Source of the DNA: Amorphophallus konjac
Lineage: Eukaryota; Streptophyta; Magnoliopsida; Alismatales; Araceae
Direction: 5' to 3'
NCBI GenBank assembly: GCA_022559845.1
Contig: CM040121.1
Coordinates: 511,728,566-511,792,565, forward strand
Length of the DNA: 64,000 nucleotides
In this document: one piece after another, positions 43,790 through 54,763 of the stretch
Position numbering within the stretch: position 1 is the stretch's first letter
How the letters are laid out: each line of letters starts with the position of its first letter
Program-made: the position numbers and the translations under genes
The notes under the pieces: model-generated
The model's database searches: none
Seen by the model: the letters and a program-made list of their open reading frames with translations, nothing else
What the model was told of the DNA's origin: nothing

Positions 43790-44897
43790 ATCCACTGTTT
43801 TTCTTTTGATTACCATCTCCTATTGGCACCCACGTGTGCCCTTTCCTTTTGGCACCCACGTGTGCCCTTTCCCCTCGGTACCCACCGTACCTCTCCTTTT
43901 GTGCCCCACGGGCGCCCTCCACCGTGCACACTGCACACTCCCGGGATCAGCCAGTTTGTGATTGTTTGATTATTTTCCTGAATTAACGCCTCACCCAGAG
44001 ACGCTTTTTCGTTTAACGCCTTCATCGAGGGCGCCTATTTTCTATGTTACGTCTTCCCAGAAGGCGTCTTTTATCATATCTGCTATCTTCTTGTTCTGTT
44101 TGATAATTCGCGCCCTCCCCTTTGGGCGTCTTTTTATTTGGCAGCGCCTTATACCAAGGCGCGTGTTTCCTCGACCGTGTGCACCATTAATTTTTGACGC
44201 CCTTTTATAGAGGCGTCCTTTTCATATTACGTGCCTCACACCAAGGCGCGTGTTTTGCACTACCTGTGGGCCACCACAGTGATTCACGACAGTGACTCTG
44301 TCGTCTCTTTGGTTGATAGCGACCTGCCCCAGGTCGTCTCTTTCCTGCGTTTTACAGAAACCTGTTTCTTGTTGTTGTCTGTGATTGTTGGATTGATTAT
44401 TATATTGCTTGCCTATATTGCTGTGATCTGATCATATTATTTTGCATCTTGTGGCATTTGGTTGAGAGACCTCCTCTCTCTACACTAGGATTCCACGCAC
44501 CTCTCTTGGAATCGGGACAACCCTCCATTGAGCACTCCGTCTCTTTGGACTGGAAATCCCTTTTCCAAGACCTCCGTAAGTCCCCGCACCCGTGGATTCC
44601 CTCACGGACACCGGGCTGGTTGTACCCTTGAAGTACCCAGAGTATAGAGAACCTATCGTTGGTGAGAAAAGAGAAAGAATCTAGTTAACCCGGAGATCAC
44701 ACTTGGATAAACTAGGTTTCACTTTGCAAAAGAGGGAATTATTCTGTAATTTAATCCATTCTAATCTCAAGCGGAACACTAAAATCTTGCGTTCATCTCA
44801 ACTTGGTTGCATAAACTTGCTTGGGTTGATTTGGCTTGTTTGGATTGAGTGGGTTTTGTTTGATAGTTCCTTTATAAGGCCGTCTCTCCTCTTAAGC
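43790..44897 (+). promoter_or_regulatory. Element B 5' leader with two hairpin arrays
   Basis: Within 30-160 bases of the primer site lie GGCACCCACGTGTGCC (twice), GGTACCCACCGTACC, GTGCCCCACGGGCGCCC and GTGCACACTGCAC. A GACG-type array follows at about 43980-44255 (TAACGCC...GGCGT units). The arms of the first array differ between units yet remain self-complementary, as in element A. Short frames here are not genes. Confidence 0.65.
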
Positions 44898-46748
44898 ATG
44901 CAACTCCGTTCAGGTAAAATCATCAACATGGTAGGCTACGGATATTCTTATGATGATGAGGATGAGAATGTTTTTGGTCAATATGAAAGTCCCCTCCAAG
45001 ATTCCATCTATCATGAGGGAAATTACCCTCCTCCTCAGTCTCGTTATCCTCAAGTCCATGTGGCTGATACCACTCCTCAAGAGGTTGTGCCCTCTTCTCA
45101 GGCTGTGCCTTCCAACACTTCGGGGAATCCTTCCCCATCCTTTAATGTCACGGATTTAATTAATGCACTATCTCAGTTGGATGATTCCCAGCGGCAGGTA
45201 GTTCAGGCCGCTTTGAAAGGGAAGTCTGTTCCTTCTTCATCCTCCAATCCCCCTCTGACCGAGAGTGGCCATCACCCCGTTAATGACCAGGCGGTCCTGC
45301 ATAAACCTCCTTCCCGTCCACCAACGCCCGGTATGGCCATGCCGGCCCAACAGGCGAGCCACTTTGCGGTTAGGCACCAATTTCTCCAACCTCCCCGAAT
45401 TCTACGGACGCCTATACCGCATTCTTTTATTCAAAATCCGGCCCCAGTCGAGTCCGATACTAATGTTCTACTACTTCAGAAGTTGGCAAGCATGGAAGAG
45501 CAACTGAAGAAGGTCACTACGGCTAAGAATGCCCCGGAGATCTCGCTCCCTACATTGCCAGTCTTCCACTTACCACCATCTGAGATGCCGAACTTTCGGT
45601 GATATAATAGGACTGGTAACCCTTTTATTCATTTGAAGGATTTTATGTACGAGACCTCCTTTTGGCAAGACAACAAGGCCTCCTTGGCTTACTTATTCAG
45701 GAGATCTCTGGAGGGGCCAGCCCTTGAATGGTTCTATTCATTGGATCCTGCTGATGCCGATGACTTTGATATCGTTCAGAGGAAGTTCTTGCAGAAGTAC
45801 AGAGACTGGGTCGGACCCTCCCTCTCACTCACGGACCTGGTTGCGGAAAAAATGAAGCCCGAGGAAGACTTCATAATGTTTGCTGATAGATGGCGGTTGA
45901 TGGCCGAGAAGCTGAAAGATACACTGTCGGAACAAGAACAAGTCAAGATGATAATTTCCAATGCAACTCCTTAGTTCCGGCATATCTTGGCCATGAATAG
46001 GTTAACCACCATGGAGGAGCTCTATGAAAGGGCTCGTTATATCCAGACGTAGATGAAGGATTCGCCCATTATGGGCATGTTTGAGCCGAAGCCACGGCTA
46101 TTCAAGAAAACCACAACTGTCAACAACAGCGGGCCCACGACGGAGGGCACTATTGCAAATGAGCAGGTTGGCGTAGTTGGCCACCCTCACCACCAAGCTA
46201 ACCCACGACCTAACCCACCTCCACCACAAAGCCCCCATTTCAACTCCACTCCACAACGCCAATTCGCACCCCAACATTCCTTTGCTTCACCGTAAAACCA
46301 AGTGCCCCGCGCTAACCCTCCAGCTCCGCAACAGTACCACCAGGTACCACCACCTACCAACTATGGCCAACAACCACAACGGAGACCACCACTTGGCCCC
46401 AAAAGGGACCACTACCCTCCACTACCAGAAAGTCTCCCGGATATTTTCAATGCTTTAATGGCCGCCAATTTGCTCATGTTACCAAGGGAAAGAACAGTGT
46501 GGCCCGCTAATGTTGACACATCCCGTTACTGCGCTTTCCATCGTGCACCTGGTCACAACCTTGATCGTTGCTTCCACTTCAGAGATTACATTTATGACCT
46601 AAATGACCAGGGTGACATCAATTGGGATGAGATGAGATAATTCATCGCCACCATGAAAGAAAGAAGGTCTCCTCGGCAGCAACAGGCTCAGCAGCCACAG
46701 CAACCAGCTCCACAACAGCAACAATGAGCTCCAGCGCCTCAGCACGAT
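44898..46748 (+). pseudogene. gag: Element B gag
   Basis: MQLRSGKIINM defines the start, as in element A. The capsid domain spans about 45630-46060 (FMYETSFWQDNKASLAYLF, KMKPEEDFIMFADRWRLMAE). The zinc-like motif CAFHRAPGHNLDRC lies near 46530-46575. Six in-frame stops (45600, 45972, 46050, 46293, 46638, 46725) make it non-functional. The linker is rich in Pro, Gln and Asn. Confidence 0.85.
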
Positions 46749-48548
46749 ATGGGGATCGTCCACAATCCACTGCCGGAGCACTCGCCAAACCAGCACGTAA
46801 ACCCTGTCACGTCTCTCTATGAGGTGGAGAGAGGGCAGGGATGGCATGAAGAAAACGCCTCTGTCGGGGCACTTCATCATAATCAAAACCAACCTCCGCG
46901 CCTCTTGTGCACCCTTTCTTCTTCTTCTACTCCTCAATTGGGCCGATCTCTTCTGCGCCCCGTTAATCCACCTACCTCCGCCTATTCTCCGACCTTGCCG
47001 GTTCGCCCCCTTCTTACACGCTTACCACCTCCACAGCCTACGCCACAACAAAACCCATCCACCACCAACCCTTCGCCATTGCCATCTAGGCCACCCCTCA
47101 TCCGCCCATCGCCAACGCCCACTGCACCCCCCACCACTACTCCTTCACCGGCAAGGATCCCCCCACCATCGGTTCCACCACCTTTTTTACCCAGAACTCT
47201 TCTCATTCCACCCCCCAACAATTCCCCCCACATACGGGTATCCCTTTCTACTCCTACGCCTCCTACCGGGGCACCAACACCCTCTATGGGGATTCCCTCT
47301 GCGGGAACTCCCGCCCCGCCACTTCTTAACACCAACACACCTTCTTCTTCTTCTAATCCTCTTCCCACACTTGCCCCGACAGAGGCACGTCAAGGCGTGG
47401 CACCGCTCCGCAGTGGGCGGATGTTCCACCGTATTTTTCCACAGAGAGAGCTAGAGCCCGTGCAGGGGCCGCAAGAGCAAGAACAAGAACAAGAGTCAGT
47501 GCCAGGGACTCAGTATGATTTGCTAAAACACTTGGACCGAACCCCAGCAAGGATTTCAATCATGGAATTAATTAAAAGATCCACCACTCATCAGCTAGCT
47601 TTGAAAGAATATCTGCAAAAGATGATGGTCAATGAGGACATTCCAGTTGAGCAGATAGTCAAGGTTTTAACGCCCGCTAACAGTCAGCCGGCAATTACTT
47701 TCTATGAACATGAACTGGCGCCACTCCCAGCAAGAAAGTACGCTCTATGCATCACAGTTGACATTAATAAGGTGGCTGTTAAGCAATGTCTGGTGGACAC
47801 TGGGGCATCCATCAATGTCTTGCCACCTAGCACCTTGGAGTTGTGTGGCATTCCGAAAAGCCAAATTCGGCCGTCTACTATCACAGTAACCGCATATGAT
47901 AACACGAAGAAACCTCCTCTAGGCATGATTACGTTAAAAGTAAGTTTGGGTCCTGCCGCCATCACAGTAGATTTTCACATTCTGGATATGGATCCGACAT
48001 TTAATGGCATTCTAGGACGCCCCTACATTCAGCAACTCGATGCGGTGCCCTCCACAAATCACCAATGCCTTAAATTCTCACACAAGGGCCGCATCATCAA
48101 AGTTACCAGTATGCCAATTCTACCAGAGGAAGGTATTCATGTGGCTTCATCAGTTCCGTCCATGTGGCCGGCCAACAAACCACTATTATCTGTGCTGGAC
48201 ATCCCTTGTCCACGACCAATGCCAGAAAAAGTCACAACGGTTGCTATGACACCCCTGCCTCCCAAGGGGAAAAAGAAGAAAACAATGATGAACACCTCTG
48301 GCTGGAACATCTTGATGATAATGGGGTATCAAAATGGCAAAGGTCTGGGTGCCAATTGGCAAGGCAGGATTTGGCCTGTTAAACCTCAGAAGCTGATTAC
48401 ACGAGGTGGCCTAGGTTACAAAGGGCCAGGCAAAAACAAAGATGAACCATGGGCATTTATGACATCCACATTAAAAACAGATCGCCAGCCGCTCACTTGG
48501 ACATTGAAGACACATTTTGTCACAGGTGGCTTTCAAAATAAGGAGTAA
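46749..48548 (+). pseudogene. Element B protease and G-patch region
   Basis: An open stretch of 600 codons. It starts with a Pro/Thr/Ser-rich linker of about 220 residues. The retropepsin motif CLVDTGASINVLPPST has DTG at 47796-47804, with ILGRPYIQQLD downstream. The G-patch starts GWNILMIMGYQNGKGLGANW at about 48300. It ends with TAA at 48546-48548 that is a Tyr codon in element A. It is the longest intact gag-pol piece here. Confidence 0.88.
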
Positions 48549-49613
48549 ACTATCATAATTACTTCCATATTAGACTGTCAGGATGTTCATGCCAGACAAT
48601 TTGCTCGTCATATTACCCCGTTGGCCACATACAAAGCCTTGGAGTCCTTAAGGCCTGACAAGAGAAGGAAAATGGATGATCCAGAATGTGACTGGTACAG
48701 GTGGTTCGATATGCAGGATATTACTATTTCTTTGAGCCGCCTCTTCATGTCGACTGATCCAGAATGGCCGCCACTTATTCATGAATTGATTGAGAAGCCG
48801 ACCGTAATTACAGATAAGAGACAGCTGCTGAGTGACTACACTGATACTGGAGAGCCAGATGTTCCGTTTGAAGAAGGTTTCACCGTGGACAGGCTGTGGG
48901 CCGGCCTCTTTTCTCTCACTTCCATGCATCCATCTGTGCTTGCTTCTCTATATTCTCATCGGTTTGGTCGTGTGCCAAGACCGCCTCCGATTATAATCAA
49001 TTTGTCTCCAGATTCAATCCAAGTTTCTCTCACAATTCCTTCTTCGCTCCTCGAGCGATTTTCTAAACTCTCCATCACGCCCCCGCGCGGGCCATCACTG
49101 ATTCAACCTTTCTCTGATCTGGCAATTTCCACTCCTCCTGCTATCCTCCCTTCACACTGCTTTCTTCTTGAAACAGAAAATAAAAAATAAAGACAAAAAT
49201 GAAAATGAAAAAAAAATGCCAAATTCCCAACTTTCCAAACCTCCATTTCTGTTGAGGAGACCTCCTATTTCTCTTCTGAGTGCGTCCCGACCCAGGGGCC
49301 GCTCCTTCAAGATTCATTGCTCAATCTTTTCTCCCCCTCTGGTGAGGGGACTTCCTCTGTATTACCTTTTGTATCCACTTTGTCACCTCCTTCCCTTCCT
49401 TCTTCTGATCAAGCTAGTTGTTCCTCCTCTTCTTTTGCTAAAATTCAAGGGGTAGATTCACATAAGAAGTCCAAGGGTAAGCAGATTCCCCATAGGTTTC
49501 TGTTGGAGTTAGCTATCAGATGCTAGGCTTGTTTAGCTCTTCCTGAATTTATAGAGAATCTAATCATCCTGCTAGAGTTAGAATATGAGGATGTTGTTGT
49601 TTCTTATGAGGGT
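48549..49613 (+). pseudogene. Element B conserved spacer between G-patch and RT
   Basis: It is homologous to 16937-15777 of element A. The motif block YKALESLRPDKRRKMDDPEC and DPEWPPLIHELIEKPTVITD is nearly unchanged between copies. Three clustered stops at 49188-49208 and TAG at 49524 interrupt the less conserved Ser/Pro-rich half. Function is unknown. Confidence 0.6.
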
Positions 49614-51275
49614 TTGGGTGTCTATGAAATCATGAATGATGAGGACCCTATTGAAGAGGGGGATGAAAGTTATGAAGAATATGAGGACGAGGCTGATGCT
49701 TTTGCTAGTGGCATAAGACGATTCGACGAACCATCAGCCTCTGTAGAAGAGCCTACCAAAGAAATTAATTTAGGTACCGAGGAAGACCCTAGGATTGTCC
49801 TCATAAGCAAGAATTTGCCGCCCTCCGAAGAGGAGGCGCTCATTTTGGTCCTGCAAGAATACAAGGACACGTTCGCATGGAGTTATGAAGATATGCCTGG
49901 TTTAGACCCTGCGCTCGTTGAACACCGCCTTACACTTAAGCCAGGGTCTGTGCCGGTCAAGCAACGGTTGAGGCGTTTCCACCCTAATATGGCTTTAAAG
50001 ATGAAAGAAGAGGTCGACAAGCTCCATAAGGCTAGATTTGTTAGAGTTATCCTCTATCCCAATTGGGTGGCTAACATCGTCCCGGTTATGAAGAAAGATG
50101 GAAAAGTTCGGATTTGTATAGACTTCCGGGACCTCAACCGTGCGTGTCCTAAGGATGACTTCCCCCTACCTCATATTGATGTTTTGATCAATAATACGGT
50201 AGGATTTGAGACTCTCTCTTTCATGGATGGCTTCTCAGGTTACAATCAAATTCTTCTGGCTGAAGAAGATCAAGAGAAGACATCATTCACTACACCATGG
50301 GGTACTTATTGTTATGTGGTCATGCCTTTTGGACTTAAGAATGCTGGAGCCACCTATCAGAGGGCTATGATGGCGATTTTTCATGACATGATTCATATTT
50401 ATATTGAGGTGTATGTGGATGACCTGGTTGTGAAATCAAGGACAAGGATTGAGCATCCTGGGGTTCTAGCTAAGGTCTTGCAAAGATCACGAGAATATCA
50501 ATTGATGATGAACCCCAAGAAGTGCGTGTTTGGCATTTCATCAGGGAAGTTGCTTGGTTTCATTGTTAGCAAGAGGGGAATTGAAGTTGATCCCAACAAG
50601 GCAAGGGCCATTAGAGATATGCCTCCTCCCAAGAATTTGAAGGAAGTTCGAGGATTAATCGGGAGGTTGCAATTTATTCGCCGCTTCGTCTCCCAGCATT
50701 CACAAAGATGTAGGCCGTTTTACGAGCTTACTAAGCTGGGAGTCAAGTTTAATTAGGATGACAAGTGTCAGGCAGCCTTTGACGGATTGAAGGATTATTT
50801 GGCCAATCCTCCTGTCCTGAGGCCGCCGATTCCAGGCAAACCACTCGTTCTCTATGTCCCAGTCCAGGATGACTCTGTAGGTGCTGTCTTGGCTCAAGTG
50901 GATGAAGAAGGTAAAGAGAGGGCAGCGTACTATTTGTCTAAACTTCTTAACCCCTGTGAGCAGAGGTATTCAGCCATGGAGAAGACTTGCGCTGCTTTGG
51001 TCTGGGTAGTTCAGAAGTTAAAGCACTATTTCCTAGCTCACGAGGTTCACCTCATTGCTCGTATGAATCCGATTAAATTCCTCCTTGAAAAATCTGTCCT
51101 CACTGATCGATTAGCACGCTGGCAAAGCTTCCTCTCTCAATTTGACATCACTTACATTCAACAGAAAGCTATCAAAGGCTACGCCATTGCCGAACACCTT
51201 GCTCATCACCCTCTCCCTCGTTTTGATCCTGTCAATTCGGAGTTTCCAGATGAAGAACTGATGTCCATTAATCGA
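49614..51275 (+). pseudogene. Element B reverse transcriptase and first RNase H
   Basis: The RT is open from 49614 to 50753 with VRICIDFRDLNRACPKDD, FMDGFSGYNQI, YCYVVMPFGLKNAGATYQ and YVDDLVVKS (YVDD at 50412-50423). The only break is TAG at 50754-50756 (Trp in element A). The Ty3-type RNase H (AAYYLSKLLNPCEQRYSAME, KHYFLAHEVHLIARMNP) is open. Confidence 0.92.
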
Positions 51276-51689
51276 CCCCACGTATCTATGTGGACGTTAC
51301 ATTTTGATGGAGCTCTAAATTCCCAGGGAAGAGGGATCGGCATGGTTCTTTTAACACCAGAAGGAGTCACCATCCCATTTACTGCTCGGCTCACTTTTCC
51401 CGCCACCAATAATATAGCTGAGTATGAGGCTCTTTTGGCCGGTCTTCAAACCGCCCATTGATATGGTGTCACCCATTTGAGGATTGTGGGTGATAGTCAG
51501 CTCATTCTGCGCCAGGTGCTGGTCAAGTGCCGCACTATCAATCCTAAGCACAAACCCTACCAGGAACTCGCTTCAGCTTATGCCAAACTCTTCACCAAAT
51601 TGATCTTCGTCCATGTTCCTCGTAGTCAGAACATCCTAGCTGACGCTCTTGCTTCTTTGGCCTCGGCTTTAGTCTTCCCTCCTGAGTGA
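51276..51689 (+). pseudogene. Element B second (archaeal-type) RNase H
   Basis: WTLHFDGALNSQGRGIGMVL, NNIAEYEALLAGLQ, IVGDSQLILRQ and ILADALASLASAL give the D-E-D-D set. A TGA at 51459-51461 splits it before the third residue, close to where element A has its own stop but not at the same codon. The frame is lost at about 51686. Confidence 0.85.
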
Positions 51690-51861
51690 TTTTCATGTTC
51701 CTCTAATTCATCAGCGTGACACGCCAGCTATTAAGGATCGTGCATTCCTCCATATTAGGGATAATGTGCTTGAGAAGGACAAGCAGAAGGAATCTCTTAA
51801 AGGCAAAGAGGTCATGCTTTTAGACTGGGAAGAAGAATTGGCTGACAAAGAGAAGCCTTGA

Positions 51862-53118
51862 TATTATGAGATTGCCAGATATTGCAATGATCAGTCCTAT
51901 CCCGAGGAAGCCACTGCAGAAGAAAAGAAAGCAATTAGAAGAGTGGCTCAGCGTTATGTTTTGGTTGGAGGAGTACTCTACAGGAGAGGGCTCACCGGTG
52001 TTTTATTAAGATGCCTCGACGATGATGAATCTTGGAAAGTTATGGAAGAGGCGTATTCTGGAGTGTGTGGTGGTCATGTGAATAGTCAGATGCTAGCTAA
52101 GAAGATCTTTAGGCTAGGTTTCTATTGGCCCACTCTAGAAGAGGATTGTTCCATCTATGTTCGAAGGTGTGTTAAGTGCCAACTGCACGCCGATAAAATT
52201 CATTCTCCTGCTTCTTCACTCCATCCTACGTCCTCCCCATGGCCTTTCTCCATGTGGGCTTTTGATATCATTGGACCTCTTGGTGATTCGAACCTCCTGA
52301 CCAAGCAAAAATCGTTCATCCTCACGGCAACAGAGTACTTCACCAAGTGGGCAGAAGCGGAAGCTTACGTGGAGATTAAAGCGTCAACCGTCTGCAAGTT
52401 TATAATGAAGAACATCATCGCAAGGTTCGGCATCCCGAGCACCATCATCACCGACAATGGACCTCAATTTATCTCTCAAGAGCTCAAGGATCTCTGCAAC
52501 AGGTACAACATTGCATTGCATCATTCTTCTCCCTATTATCCGCAGGGTAATGGCCAAGCAGAGGTAACTAACAAAACTTTGATCAAGATTGTTAAAAAGA
52601 CGTGTGAGGCTAATAAATTTTCGGACTGGCCAGATAAGCTAGTTGAAGCTCTCTGGGCCTATCGCACTTCCATTCGAACCCCCACTGGGCAAACCCCTTT
52701 CGCCCTTACTTATGGAATGGAGGTGGTAGTCCCTTATGAGATTCTCATTCCCTCTCTACGAGTACAATTGGATAAGAAATTTTCTATGGATGAACGTCCT
52801 GATTCACTCCTTGCCCAATTGGAACTCCTAGATGAGAAGCGTCTGGTCGCCGCTGAGCATGCGCGCATTTATCAAAACAGGCTCTCACGTTTTTATCAAA
52901 AGAAAGTAATTGAGAGAAAATTTAAAATCGGTGAGATGGTAATTAAGAGGATTTTTGTAAAGCCGGGTGGCCCCCGCTCAAAACTCCAACCCAATTGGGA
53001 GGGACCGTTTGTTATAAAAGACGTTTTTCCTGGCAATGCTTATAAACTGGTTAATGCTGAAGGAGAAGAGTTAACTCACCCTTGGAATGGTTTGTATCTT
53101 AAGAAATACTATCCTTGA
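51862..53118 (+). CDS. Element B integrase (intact domain)
   Basis: Open after the TGA at 51859-51861. The zinc part has GGHVNSQ...RRCVKCQLH. The catalytic core has MWAFDIIGPLGD, TDNGPQFIS and GNGQAEVTNKT. The C-terminal module is PNWEGPFVIKD...NGLYLKKYYP. It is in a different frame from upstream pol because of the small deletion near 51686, so it could not be made as part of Gag-Pol in this copy. It has no start of its own in the family; 51943 is only the first in-frame candidate. Confidence 0.88.
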   Translation, partial: YYEIARYCNDQSYPEEATAEEKKAIRRVAQRYVLVGGVLYRRGLTGVLLRCLDDDESWKVMEEAYSGVCGGHVNSQMLAKKIFRLGFYWPTLEEDCSIYVRRCVKCQLHADKIHSPASSLHPTSSPWPFSMWAFDIIGPLGDSNLLTKQKSFILTATEYFTKWAEAEAYVEIKASTVCKFIMKNIIARFGIPSTIITDNGPQFISQELKDLCNRYNIALHHSSPYYPQGNGQAEVTNKTLIKIVKKTCEANKFSDWPDKLVEALWAYRTSIRTPTGQTPFALTYGMEVVVPYEILIPSLRVQLDKKFSMDERPDSLLAQLELLDEKRLVAAEHARIYQNRLSRFYQKKVIERKFKIGEMVIKRIFVKPGGPRSKLQPNWEGPFVIKDVFPGNAYKLVNAEGEELTHPWNGLYLKKYYP

Positions 53119-54410
53119 TTCAAAAATCCAAAAAAATATATAGAGAGAGAAATTTTCAAAATCCAAAAGAAAATGTCGTTTCAAAAATCCAAAACAAAGT
53201 GGAATATTTCCAAAAACCAAAAAAATAGAAATTCCAAAAAGCAAATAAAAAAATAGAAATTCTTCAAAATCAAAAAGAGATCAAAACAAAAGCTCTCAAA
53301 ATTGGTGCCATGGCACACGAAGGATCAAGGTCCGAAAGGTCAAAATTCAAGATTCATTTATCAGTCTTGCTAAAAAGGGGGTTGACTCCCACACATACTA
53401 CACGCTTTATTCTTGAACTCAAGCAGTGCAAAATCCAATGGGAAGTCAAAAACCTGACTAAAAGTGAAAGACAATACCCGTTCTTTTCTTCTTCGGCCCA
53501 TAAGGGAGGAAGGGAGACCTCGGGGTAGACACGCCAAGCCTATCCGCCGCCCTAGTAGGTGGAAGTCAGGGCCCAAAAGGGAGCAAATGCCACGAAAGCC
53601 CAAGTATAATTAGGTTTATTTTCATCAATACAAATCAATTCCAAAGTGAAAGTCAAGTTGAGAAAAGAAAAGCATGTCAAGAGGGCAAAGTCCCCGCAAG
53701 GAAAACCTTGGGCGTATGCGTGCAATATAAAAGAGGCAAAAAGGCAACAAATTTCCCTACGTCAAAGACCGAACCCCAATAGGCATAGGGTAGGGGAGGT
53801 AACTTTACCTCGAGCATCTCAGAATCCCTTATGGGCTTCCCTTATATTTTCTTCCATCCTTTCTATGTGGTAAGTCACGAACTGGCAGGATGGTCAAGAC
53901 CGGCCTGGGAAATTGCACTGTGCGAAGTCTCGAATACAAGTCAACTATGAGCACGTCGACCCCCTTTTAATTACTCAAGAAAGGTTAATGAATTTTAGAT
54001 GGTGACCGTGTAGGACCCGGGGTCTTGATAGCCTTGTCAACCTTCTTTGGAGAATAATTCAATTAACGCCTTTGGCTAAGGCGCTTTTTATAGAATTAAC
54101 GTCTTAGATTAGGTCGTCTCTTTCCGAATAACGTCTCTGAGAGGGTCGTTGCTTTTTCAAAAATCAGATTTCTTTTTCAAATTCACGCTGTCTTCTAGGG
54201 CGTCTTTATTCGAACCACGACCTACTCTAAGGCGCGTTTTTCAGGAAAAATAACAAAAAAAATAAAATGAGTGGAAAAAAGAAAAAAATGCATTTCTTCA
54301 CGATGTATGCTTGCATTCTTTTGCATGGGCATCTTTTATTTATGGTTTGCATATGCATGCTTGCATGATGCATCTCCTCGTTATCAGCTATTTTATTTTG
54401 CCTTATTTGA
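53119..54410. other. Convergent intergenic spacer of element B
   Basis: Non-coding. The first 200 bases are CAAAA/CCAAAAA-rich (TCCAAAAA words repeated). A GACG/CGT dyad group lies at 54055-54245. Parts match 11320-12200 of element A on the other strand. No gene is seen. Confidence 0.6.
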
Positions 54411-54412
54411 TT

Positions 54413-54500
54413 AAAGGCTTGGCCCCTTGACCCGCTATTAAGGTCAAAAGTAAAGGCACCCCTTGCTTATTAAGCAAGGGGCCAAGTCGAACAGATGAAT
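54413..54500 (-). terminator. Nested hairpins at the end of antisense gene 2 (B)
   Basis: CTTGGCCCCTTG (about 54419-54430) pairs with CAAGGGGCCAAG (about 54475-54486), with inner hairpins TGACC...GGTCA and CCCTTGCT/AGCAAGGG. The arrangement is conserved with element A although the spacer bases differ. Confidence 0.55.
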
Positions 54501-54639
54501 TAACCTGTTTGTTCAAAGTGTGGATTACAGTCGCAGAAACAGGGCAAAGCAAAGTAAAGACGAAGAACGTGGAAAGAGGAAAGTACACAAACACAAGGCC
54601 ACAACCACACAAAGTGCTCAGGTAACAAAAGCATGTCAA

Positions 54640-54643
<4 letters not shown>

Positions 54644-54713
<70 letters not shown>
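54644..54713. repeat. (TA)n microsatellite, about 34 units
   Basis: A pure TA run in the 3' UTR of antisense gene 2 (minus strand). Element A has only about six TA units at the same place (11107-11120), so it expanded after the copies separated. Confidence 0.95.
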
Positions 54714-54715
<2 letters not shown>

Positions 54716-54763
54716 TGAATGTCTGAGTACAAGTGTGAGGGTGGAGGAGTACAAGTAAGTCTC

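Larger units (their letters stand above)
44898..53118 (+). pseudogene. Element B gag-pol polyprotein (disrupted)
   Basis: From ATG 44898 nearly all homologous segments are in one frame. Stops occur at 45600, 45972, 46050, 46293, 46638, 46725, 48546, 49188 (with two more just after), 49524, 50754 and 51459. An apparent 2-base deletion near 51686 shifts the frame, and a TGA at 51859 precedes an open integrase. Most stops lie where element A has a sense codon, and vice versa, so the ancestor was open. The damage is concentrated in gag. Domain entries follow. Confidence 0.9.

Noticed and set aside
46819..47559. Alternative-frame ORFs of 68-211 codons over the gag-protease linker
   Set aside because: The linker is Pro/Thr-rich, and low complexity leaves other frames open. 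The frame in phase with protease is the real one.
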